Source of the DNA: CALAED01 sp036555725
GTDB lineage: Bacteria; Actinomycetota; Actinomycetes; Streptosporangiales; Streptosporangiaceae
NCBI GenBank assembly: GCA_036555725.1
Contig: DATBKU010000068.1
Span: 1-64,000 of the forward strand
Direction: 5' to 3'
Length of the DNA stretch: 64,000 nt
In this document: positions 58,282-64,000 of the stretch, piece after piece
Layout: every line of letters begins with the position of its first letter
Position numbering within the stretch: the first letter of the stretch is position 1
Made by a program: the position numbers and the translations under genes
Notes under the pieces: generated by a model
The model's database searches: none
Seen by the model: the letters and a program-made list of their open reading frames with translations, nothing else
What the model was told of the DNA's origin: nothing

Positions 58282-59469
58282 ATGAATGCGGTCGCCGTCC
58301 TCGGCGTGGGGATGCACCCGTGGGGCAAGTGGGGGCGCAGTTTCGTGGAGTACGGCCTGGCGGCGGCGCGGGCGGCGCTCGCGGACGCGGGGCTGGCGTG
58401 GCCCGACATCCAGTACGTCGCGGGCGCCGACACGATCCGCAACGGCTACCCGGGGTTCGTCGCGGGCGCGACGTTCGGCCAGGCGCTCGGCTGGTCCGGT
58501 GCCCAGGTGGCCAGTTGCTACGCGGCGTGCGCGTCGGGCGCCCAGGCGATCAACGTGGCCCGGGCGCAGATCCTGGCCGGGCTATGTGACGTGGCGCTGG
58601 TGATCGGCGCCGACTCGACCCCCAAGGGCTTCTTCCGGCCCGTCGGCGGCGACCGTCCGGACGACCCCGACTGGCTGCGATTCCGGCTGCTCGGCGCGAC
58701 CAACCCGATCTACTTCGCGCTGTATGCCCGGCGCCGGATGGCCCTGCACAGCGCGACCCTGGACGACTTCGCCGCCGTCAAGGTGAAGAACGCCCGGCAC
58801 GGGCTGGCCAACCCCAACGCGCGCTACCGCAAGGAGATCGCGCTGGAGGACGTACGGGAGTCGCCGGTCGTCGCCGACCCGCTGCGGCTGCTCGACATCT
58901 GCGCGACCAGCGATGGCGGCGCGGCGATCGTGTTGTCGTCCGTGGAGTACGCGGGCGCCCGCGGGGTGCCGGACGCCGTACGCATCCCCGCCCTGTCCAC
59001 GGTGACGCCGACCTTCCCCAAGACCGTCGTCGACCTGCCGGACTTCGCCACCGACTCCGCGACGGCCGTGCCCGAACCGGCCCGCCCGTTCCGGTCCGCG
59101 ATCGCGTACGCCGCGTACGAGGAGGCGGGCATCGGCCCGGAGGACCTCTCCTTCGCCGAGGTGTACGACCTGTCGACCGCACTCGAACTCGACTGGTACG
59201 AGGACATCGGGCTGTGCGAGACCGGCGGCGCCGAAGACCTGCTGCGCTCCGGCGCCACCGCCCTGGGTGGCCGGATCCCGGTGAACCCCAGCGGCGGGCT
59301 GGCCTGCTTCGGCGAGGCCATCCCGGCCCAGGCGATCGCCCAGGTGTGCGAGCTGACGTGGCAGCTGCGCGGTCAGGCCGAGGGCCGTCAGGTCGACAAC
59401 CCGCGCGCCGGCATCGCCGTCAACCAGGGCCTCTTCGGCCACGGCTCGGCCATCATCGCCACCCGCTGA
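58282..59469 (+). CDS. Thiolase-fold lipid-transfer-type protein (Ltp/retro-aldolase candidate)
   Basis: 395 residues. The thiolase fold is seen in VAVLGVGMHPWGKWGRSFVE, ASCYAACASGAQAINVARAQ (a Cys is kept near residue 87) and RIPVNPSGGLACFGEAIPAQ. In true thiolases and SCPx the last block reads about NPSGGxxxxGHPLGA; here GEA replaces GHP, so the thiolysis His is missing. The C-terminus (NQGLFGHGSAIIATR) is of the same group. With the DUF35 partner this fits a steroid side-chain retro-aldolase (Ltp2-like) or a sterol-CoA carrier. It is the last gene of the KstR-like operon. Confidence 0.85.
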   Translation: MNAVAVLGVGMHPWGKWGRSFVEYGLAAARAALADAGLAWPDIQYVAGADTIRNGYPGFVAGATFGQALGWSGAQVASCYAACASGAQAINVARAQILAGLCDVALVIGADSTPKGFFRPVGGDRPDDPDWLRFRLLGATNPIYFALYARRRMALHSATLDDFAAVKVKNARHGLANPNARYRKEIALEDVRESPVVADPLRLLDICATSDGGAAIVLSSVEYAGARGVPDAVRIPALSTVTPTFPKTVVDLPDFATDSATAVPEPARPFRSAIAYAAYEEAGIGPEDLSFAEVYDLSTALELDWYEDIGLCETGGAEDLLRSGATALGGRIPVNPSGGLACFGEAIPAQAIAQVCELTWQLRGQAEGRQVDNPRAGIAVNQGLFGHGSAIIATR

Positions 59470-59503
59470 CGCCGCTGCGGGTGACCCGGACCGCACTGGC
59501 CGG

Positions 59504-60037
59504 TCAGCCCAGCCGTACCGGCAGGTCGTAGTAGCGGCGGACGCTGGAGCCGATGCGGGAGATGTCGGTGCCGTACACGTGGATCGACATGGCCACGTCG
59601 TCGCCCGTGTTGCGGACGCGGTGGATGTCGCCGGGCGGCGCGAACCCGCTGACCTCGCCGACGTGGTTGCGGTTCTCGCCGGCCGGGAGCAGGGCGGCGC
59701 CGTCGTCGGAGAGCGTGAACAGCTCCTCGTGCTCGACGCCCTGGATGACGACGAACGAACACCACGTGACGTGGTCGTGGATCGGCGTCACCTGGCCGGG
59801 CAGCCAGACCAGGCCGACTATGGAGAAGGCGCCGTCCGGTTCGGCATGCAGCAGGTGCGAGCGGTACTCCGAAAGGTCGCCCATGCGCTGCTCTGCGGTG
59901 AAGACATCGGGCGTCGGCAGGTTGCGGACGAGGGCCTCGGCCACTGCGGCGGCGGTGTCCCGCCAGGAGTCGTGCCGGTCCACGACGTCCCGAAGATCCG
60001 CGATCAGTCGCGGATCGACCATGGTCTGGGTCAGCAT
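59504..60037 (-). CDS. Cysteine dioxygenase-like cupin
   Basis: 177 residues. The type I cysteine dioxygenase cupin core is VWLPGQVTPIHDHVTWCSFV (two His of the metal triad plus a nearby Cys), with the third His in GDIHRVRNTG. It oxidises cysteine or a thiol to a sulfinic acid with Fe(II) and oxygen. The family crosslink partner Tyr is not clearly placed. ATG 60037 faces a LysR gene 112 bp away, which probably regulates it. Other thiol dioxygenases (3-mercaptopropionate) are possible. Confidence 0.85.
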   Translation of the reverse strand: MLTQTMVDPRLIADLRDVVDRHDSWRDTAAAVAEALVRNLPTPDVFTAEQRMGDLSEYRSHLLHAEPDGAFSIVGLVWLPGQVTPIHDHVTWCSFVVIQGVEHEELFTLSDDGAALLPAGENRNHVGEVSGFAPPGDIHRVRNTGDDVAMSIHVYGTDISRIGSSVRRYYDLPVRLG

Positions 60038-60093
60038 CGGACTCTTCCCCCTCGTGGTTTGCTGTGCTCTTCAGGCTGCCCGAGATCCATCCA

Positions 60094-60110
60094 TAGGTCT
60101 AATGCCTATT
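60094..60110. promoter_or_regulatory. LysR-type binding site
   Basis: ATAGG-N7-CCTAT (60094-60110) contains the T-N11-A core (TAGGTCTAATGCCTA) of LysR operators, in the 112-bp gap between the divergent thiol dioxygenase-like and LysR genes. Confidence 0.55.
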
Positions 60111-60149
60111 GACTTCCGGATCTATAGACGAGATCGATAAATTGCTCTC

Positions 60150-61046
60150 ATGCTGGACTTCACCCGGATTCGCGTGCTCGTCGAGGTCGCCCGCACCGGG
60201 TCGGTGACCGGCGCGGCGCGGGCCCTGCACTACTCCCAGCCGTCGGTCAGCCACCACCTGGCCCGGCTGGAGGCCGAGACCGGTGCCAAGCTCATCCAGC
60301 GGGCCGGGCGCGGCATCCGGCTCACCGAGGCGGGGCGGCAGCTGGCCGAGCGCGGCGCGGAGATCCTTGGCCGCCTCGACGCCGCCGAAACCGAGCTGGC
60401 CGCGCACGTGGGCCTGCGACAGGGCCGGGTGCGGCTGGCCGCCTTCCCGTCGGCACTGGGCACGTTCGTGCCCGCGGCCGCGGCCCGGCTGGCCGCCGAC
60501 CATCCCGGCATGGAGCTGCATCTCACCGAGGCCGAGCCGCCGGAGGCGGTACGCATGCTGCGCGCGGGCCACATCGACGTCGCGGTGATCTTCCGGTACG
60601 ACGACAGCGCCCCCGAGGACGACGGCATCCGGATGCGCCCGCTGCTCGCCGATCCGACGTACCTCGTCTCGGCCGAGCCGCCGACGACCCGGCTCGCGGC
60701 CTACGCGGACAGCCCGTGGATCGCCGGCTGCGACCGCTGCCGGCTGCACCTGCTGGAGCTGTGCGACGCCGCCGGCTTCGAGCCGCGGGTCTCCTTCACC
60801 ACCGACGACTTCGTGGCCGTCCAGGCGATGGTCGCCGCCGGTCTCGGGGTCGCCACGCTGCCGGGGCTGGCCCTCGCGGCGGCCCGGCACTCCGGGGTAC
60901 GTACGGTCGCGCTGCCGGACTCCCCGCGGTACGTGAGCGCCGCGACCTACGGGGCGCCGCCCGACCCGCCGGCCACGGCGGCGCTGCTCGACTCGCTGAC
61001 CGAGGCGGCCGCGCTGAAGCTCAGCGAAGTGCCTGTACCTGCTTGA
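60150..61046 (+). CDS. LysR-family transcriptional regulator
   Basis: 298 residues. The N-terminal helix-turn-helix is LDFTRIRVLVEVARTGSVTG, then AARALHYSQPSVSHHLARLE. The C-terminal periplasmic-binding-like effector domain contains GRVRLAAFPSALGTFVPAAA and AVIFRYDDSAPEDDGIRMRP. It is divergent from the cysteine dioxygenase-like gene, with a LysR-type palindrome between them, so it is the likely regulator in response to a thiol or sulfur compound. Its 3' end overlaps the convergent MarR gene by 26 bp. Confidence 0.94.
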   Translation: MLDFTRIRVLVEVARTGSVTGAARALHYSQPSVSHHLARLEAETGAKLIQRAGRGIRLTEAGRQLAERGAEILGRLDAAETELAAHVGLRQGRVRLAAFPSALGTFVPAAAARLAADHPGMELHLTEAEPPEAVRMLRAGHIDVAVIFRYDDSAPEDDGIRMRPLLADPTYLVSAEPPTTRLAAYADSPWIAGCDRCRLHLLELCDAAGFEPRVSFTTDDFVAVQAMVAAGLGVATLPGLALAAARHSGVRTVALPDSPRYVSAATYGAPPDPPATAALLDSLTEAAALKLSEVPVPA

Positions 61047-61491
61047 TGACGTCGGGCATCGCCTCGTTGTTGCCGCGGGCGAAGTGCAGCAGGGTCCGCA
61101 GCTGCTCGTCGCTGTAGCCGGCGAAGCGGGCCCGTACGGAGTCGGCGACCGGCTCGAAGTAGTCGGAGATGCGCGCGATCGCGTCGGGGACGAGTTCGAC
61201 GATCACCCGGCGCCGGTCGTCGGGGTCGCGGGTCCGCCGTACGTATCCGGCCTTCTCCAGCCGGTCGATCACGGCGGTGACGGCGCCGCCGGTCGTGATG
61301 CTCATGGCCTGGGCCAGCCGTCCCGGGGTCATCGGGCCGTCGAGCGACAGCAGGTTGATGCATTGCAGGTCGGTGACGTTGAGACCGGCCTTGCTCGCGA
61401 TCGTGTGATGGAGCAGCACCGTCCACATCGTGTTGCGCTGCATGGCGCTGCGCAGCTCGGCAACGAGTTGCTGCCGGTCCTCGCTTGGCAT
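61021..61491 (-). CDS. MarR-family transcriptional regulator
   Basis: 156 residues with a winged helix: LNVTDLQCINLLSLDGPMTP, GRLAQAMSITTGGAVTAVID, RLEKAGYVRRTRDPDDRRRV. The D-x-R-R wing is typical of MarR proteins. ATG 61491 has AGGGG five bases upstream; an ATG at 61506 is in frame but lacks a signal. The gene ends inside the convergent LysR gene and lies next to a hairpin that separates it from the OmpA-like gene. No target is obvious. Confidence 0.93.
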   Translation of the reverse strand: MPSEDRQQLVAELRSAMQRNTMWTVLLHHTIASKAGLNVTDLQCINLLSLDGPMTPGRLAQAMSITTGGAVTAVIDRLEKAGYVRRTRDPDDRRRVIVELVPDAIARISDYFEPVADSVRARFAGYSDEQLRTLLHFARGNNEAMPDVIKQVQALR

Positions 61492-61548
61492 ACCGCCCCT
61501 TTTCAATATCTCCCAGATCGAGAGACTACCGGGCAGGAGAGCCGCCGC

Positions 61549-61594
61549 GCCGCCGACGGCCTGCCCTTTGCGTGGCGGGCAGGCCGTCGCCGGC
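61549..61594 (-). terminator. Hairpin between the OmpA-like and MarR genes
   Basis: Arms 61549-61566 and 61577-61594 pair over 18 positions with one mismatch, loop 10 nt, just 5 nt beyond the stop of the minus-strand OmpA-like gene. It probably terminates that transcript before the MarR gene on the same strand. Confidence 0.8.
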
Positions 61595-61598
61595 GATG

Positions 61599-62144
61599 TT
61601 ACGTCTGCCGGAAGGTGACTTCGACGCGCCGGTTCTTGGCCCGGCCCGGCGGGAAGTCCTTGCCCTTCGCCGTGTTCGGCGCCACCGGATCGGCCTCGCC
61701 GCGGCCGACCGAAACGATCGTCACAGCGCCCGCCCGCTTGGCCAGCTCCGTCTTGACCGCGGCCGCCCGCCGCCGCGACAGCAGCAGGTTGGCGGCCGGC
61801 GTGCCGATGCTGTCGGTGTAGCCCACGACCCGCACGGCTCCCGATGCGCTGCGCAGCCGGGCGGCGAGCTCGCCGATCTCGCGGCGGGCGGTTGCGGTGA
61901 GCGTCGCCCTGCCGAACTCGAACAGCACGTCGGCCGAGATCCGTACGGTGACAGTCCCGCCGGCGGCCTGCTCCTCCTTCAGCGGCAGGACGGCATCGGA
62001 CAGATCGACGGCGCGTACGGCCGGGCCCACCTGCAGGTCGCGTACCGACTCCCGGACGTTCTGGTCCGGCACGTTCGGATCGGCGGCCGCCACGCCGGGT
62101 ACCGCGATTGCGGCGAGCGCCGCGACCAGGGCTGCGCGCATCAT
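61599..62144 (-). CDS. Secreted OmpA-domain protein
   Basis: 181 residues. A signal peptide (RAALVAALAAIAVPGVAAAD) is followed by an OmpA-like C-terminal domain: DVLFEFGRATLTATARREIG, VVGYTDSIGTPAANLLLSRR, RRAAAVKTELAKR and KNRRVEVTF. That domain binds peptidoglycan non-covalently; in a monoderm it should act at the cell wall. ATG 62144 overlaps the stop of the lipoprotein gene (ATGA), which fixes the start and indicates coupling. A bifunctional role with the lipoprotein as a wall-tethered module is plausible. Confidence 0.88.
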   Translation of the reverse strand: MMRAALVAALAAIAVPGVAAADPNVPDQNVRESVRDLQVGPAVRAVDLSDAVLPLKEEQAAGGTVTVRISADVLFEFGRATLTATARREIGELAARLRSASGAVRVVGYTDSIGTPAANLLLSRRRAAAVKTELAKRAGAVTIVSVGRGEADPVAPNTAKGKDFPPGRAKNRRVEVTFRQT

Positions 62145-62692
62145 CGAGTCACCGGGACGTTGCGGAACGGCGGCCACTGACCGAAGACGACGTCGACCGC
62201 ACGGACGCCCGCCGGCGGCGCGGCGAACGTGTAGGTCTGCACGTTCGGCTGCCCGTTGCGCAGGTGCACGTAGATGTAGTCGGGCTGCAACTGCTTGCCG
62301 GACGAGTCCTTCACGACCACGTACCGCTTCAGGTTGATCGTGTCGATCAGCGACACGTCCGGGTCGGTGTTGCCGTTCAGCTCGTAGACATTGGGCGAGG
62401 TGTCGCCGGGCACCCGCGGCGTGATCGACAGCGTGAGATCGGCCAGTTTGCCCACGACCCGCAGCTCGACGATGCCGATCTCGACCTTCGCGCCCTTGGC
62501 CGCCTGGGAATCGAACGTCGCCTTGGCGATCACCTTGTTGGGGTCGACGGTCGCCACCGCCCCGACCGGCCGGCCCGCCTCTGTCTTCGGGCCGCCGTCC
62601 TTTCCCTTGTCGTCGTTGCCGAACGACACACATCCCGTCAAGCCCACGACCAGCGCCACAGCCGCGGGAGCCACCTTCCAGACCCTGTTCAC
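62141..62692 (-). CDS. Lipoprotein of unknown function
   Basis: 183 residues, not recognised. The signal peptide VWKVAPAAVALVVGLTGC ends in a lipobox Cys (LTGC). The mature chain has a Gly/Asp/Lys spacer, then a beta-rich domain (VEIGIVELRVVGKLADLTLS, YVVVKDSSGKQLQPDYIYVH). GTG 62692 follows GAGGAG by about 8 nt; a frame from 62767 lacks a signal. It overlaps the OmpA-domain gene by four bases and is probably partnered with it at the cell surface. Confidence 0.75.
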   Translation of the reverse strand: MNRVWKVAPAAVALVVGLTGCVSFGNDDKGKDGGPKTEAGRPVGAVATVDPNKVIAKATFDSQAAKGAKVEIGIVELRVVGKLADLTLSITPRVPGDTSPNVYELNGNTDPDVSLIDTINLKRYVVVKDSSGKQLQPDYIYVHLRNGQPNVQTYTFAAPPAGVRAVDVVFGQWPPFRNVPVTR

Positions 62693-62948
62693 CAGCTCTT
62701 CTCCTCGATCAGCGGGGATCATGAGAAGAAGACGTAGCCCCCCATCGCCCGGTTCGCTTGTGTGCAATACACCTCAGTCCTCCAACAGGGCGGACGTGTC
62801 GAAGATGAAATCGACCGGTTCGGGGATGTGCAGCTTCTCCCCTTCTCCACCGAGGCCGATCGCGCGTAGCGGCCCTCCTTGGGTTCACTGAACACGGTCA
62901 CGGTCGCCGGATCACACGGCGAGTCGCCTCTGCGGAGAGTGCGGCTCT

Positions 62949-63551
62949 TCAGGCGACTTTGATCAAGTCGGCCAGGAGGTCGATTTGGGCGGGGTCGGCG
63001 AGGGCGGAGCCGACTGCGACGACGCGGGCGCCGGCGCCGAGGAAGTTGGGGGCGGCATGAGCGTCCAGGCCGCCCGTCGCGACCAGGTTGAGCTGCGGGA
63101 ACGGGCCGGACACGGCCTTGAACCAGTCGGGCCCGAGGGCGACCGCGGGGAAGGCCTTGAGCCAGGTGAGGCCGTGCCGGAGGGCCAACTGGATCTCGCT
63201 CGGGGTGGCGATGCCCGGCAGGTGCGGGAGGCCGGCGGCGGTGGAGGCGGCGAGGACGGCGGGGTCGAAGCCGGGCGCGACGGTGAAGATCGCCCCCGCC
63301 CCGGCGACCGCGGTCACCTGCTCCAGGGTGATCACGGTGCCGGCACCCACCGTACGGCCGCGTTCGGCGCCCGCGGCGATGGCGGCGCGGAGGGCCGGCA
63401 GCGCGTCCGGCGTCTGCACGGGGACCTCGACCAGGTCGATGCCGAGATCCCAGGCGCGGGAGGCCATGTCCACGGTCTCGCGTTCGGGCAGGCCGCGCAG
63501 GATCGCCATGATCCGCTGCGCGCCGAATATCTCGTCGAAGCCCTGGGGCAT
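62949..63551 (-). CDS. KDPG/KHG-type aldolase
   Basis: 200 residues of a class I aldolase TIM barrel: IMAILRGLPERETVDMASRA, VGAGTVITLEQVTAV, GLTWLKAFPAVALGPDWFKA (Schiff-base Lys in WLKAFPA) and NLVATGGLDAHAAPNFLGAG. It splits 2-keto-3-deoxy-6-phosphogluconate (or the galactonate analogue) into pyruvate and glyceraldehyde-3-phosphate. ATG 63551 has AAGGAGG seven bases upstream. The PfkB kinase follows 17 nt upstream in transcription order, matching kinase-then-aldolase for a 2-keto-3-deoxy sugar acid. Confidence 0.92.
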   Translation of the reverse strand: MPQGFDEIFGAQRIMAILRGLPERETVDMASRAWDLGIDLVEVPVQTPDALPALRAAIAAGAERGRTVGAGTVITLEQVTAVAGAGAIFTVAPGFDPAVLAASTAAGLPHLPGIATPSEIQLALRHGLTWLKAFPAVALGPDWFKAVSGPFPQLNLVATGGLDAHAAPNFLGAGARVVAVGSALADPAQIDLLADLIKVA

Positions 63552-63568
63552 GTCGATTCCTCCTTGAC

Positions 63569-64000
63569 TCAGCAGGCGAGGGCGGGCCACTGCTCGTCGG
63601 CGGCGGCGAGCATGCGGTCGCGGGTGGCGGGCGGCGGGAAGACGGCGAGGTCGCCGACGCAGCCGAGGGCGGCGGCGGCCGTGATGTGGCCGAGCCGGAG
63701 CCGGTCGCGGACCGGCCGCTCGTCCAGCAGGCCGGACAGGAAGCCGGCGGCGAACGCGTCGCCGGCGCCCACCGGCTCGACCACGTCGATCTTCAGGGAC
63801 GGTACGAACGTACGGCGGTCGCCTTCGTAGCAGGTGGCGCCGTGCTCGGCGTCCTTGATCACGAGGCAGGGCACGTCGGGCAGCAGGGCCCGGATGTCGT
63901 CTGCGGTGTGCGCCTCCCACAGCGTCTCCGCCTCGTCCCGTCCGGCGAAGACGACGTCGGCGCGGCGCGCCAGCGACAGCAGGACGTCCGCTGCCTGGGC
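63569..64000 (-). CDS. PfkB-family sugar kinase, partial (window edge)
   Basis: Only the C-terminal 143 residues are inside the window; the start lies beyond 64000. The frame is open to the edge and includes VVFAGRDEAETLWEA, CLVIKDAEHGATCYEGDRRT and the PfkB signature VEPVGAGDAFAAGFLSGLL with the catalytic Asp. It transfers phosphate from ATP to a sugar; next to the KDPG-type aldolase, 2-keto-3-deoxygluconate or -galactonate is the likely substrate. Confidence 0.88.
   Translation of the reverse strand, partial: AQAADVLLSLARRADVVFAGRDEAETLWEAHTADDIRALLPDVPCLVIKDAEHGATCYEGDRRTFVPSLKIDVVEPVGAGDAFAAGFLSGLLDERPVRDRLRLGHITAAAALGCVGDLAVFPPPATRDRMLAAADEQWPALAC

Noticed and set aside
60110..60140. 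TTGACT with CGATAA as promoter of the LysR gene
   Set aside because: The 19-nt spacer and poor -10 make it weak; not listed as a feature.
1..64000. tRNA, rRNA, insertion sequence or prophage features
   Set aside because: No cloverleaf-like sequence, transposase, integrase or phage gene was seen on reading either strand.

Overview
The window is high-GC, densely packed DNA from a filamentous-actinomycete-like bacterium. The signs are many GTG and TTG starts, LuxR-type two-component systems, PASTA-less membrane Ser/Thr kinases, F420-type flavin enzymes, a SpoIIE/RsbW-type phosphatase and KstR-like operators. A Streptosporangiales-type actinomycete is my guess, but no taxonomic marker (rRNA, tRNA) is present. 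I found no CRISPR array, insertion sequence, prophage or tRNA.

Layout. 40-2942: an F420/PPOX-fold oxidoreductase, a PucR-type regulator and galE. 3121-13585: a Wzx/Wzy-type exopolysaccharide locus running rightward (LuxR regulator, chain-length protein, sugar aminotransferase, nucleotide-sugar dehydratase, one GT4 transferase, Wzy-like polymerase, Wzx-like flippase, initiating phosphoglycosyltransferase, secreted glycosidase-like protein). 13643-20744: a metallo-beta-lactamase/Rieske fusion with an Asn-Gly tail, two histidine kinase/LuxR pairs, and a second copy of the secreted glycosidase-like protein. 20931-26634: an RsbW-GAF-SpoIIE phosphatase and two tandem related Ser/Thr kinases. 26709-32061: a nitrilase-like protein without its cysteine, an MFS exporter, a TetR/SDR pair with a clear operator, a CBM48-like protein and a pterin dehydratase-VOC fusion. 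32112-35888: a 1258-residue SF1-helicase-like protein that has lost its P-loop.

36050-46459 is one leftward ten-gene operon that reads as a complete non-phosphorylating L-fucose pathway: ABC sugar importer, aldose dehydrogenase (AKR), L-fuconate dehydratase, 2-keto-3-deoxy-fuconate dehydrogenase, diketo-acid hydrolase (giving pyruvate and L-lactate), then lutABC to oxidise that lactate. A mutarotase gene is divergent at 46630. Only a dedicated lactonase and a local regulator are missing.

47028-50748 holds an APC permease, a PspC protein, a HAD/MBL pair and a membrane protein. 50817-59469 looks like steroid or lipid catabolism: two sites that fit the KstR consensus TNNAACNNGTTNNA precede a phosphotransferase/CrtC-like pair and a DUF35/Ltp-type thiolase-fold pair, with an amidase, two SDRs, an LLM flavin enzyme, a cysteine-free HesB-like protein and a small membrane protein between them. 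59504-64000 holds a cysteine-dioxygenase-like cupin with a divergent LysR gene, a MarR regulator, a lipoprotein/OmpA pair, a KDPG-type aldolase and a PfkB sugar kinase cut by the window end.

Functions are inferred from motifs and remembered family features; no database search was possible.
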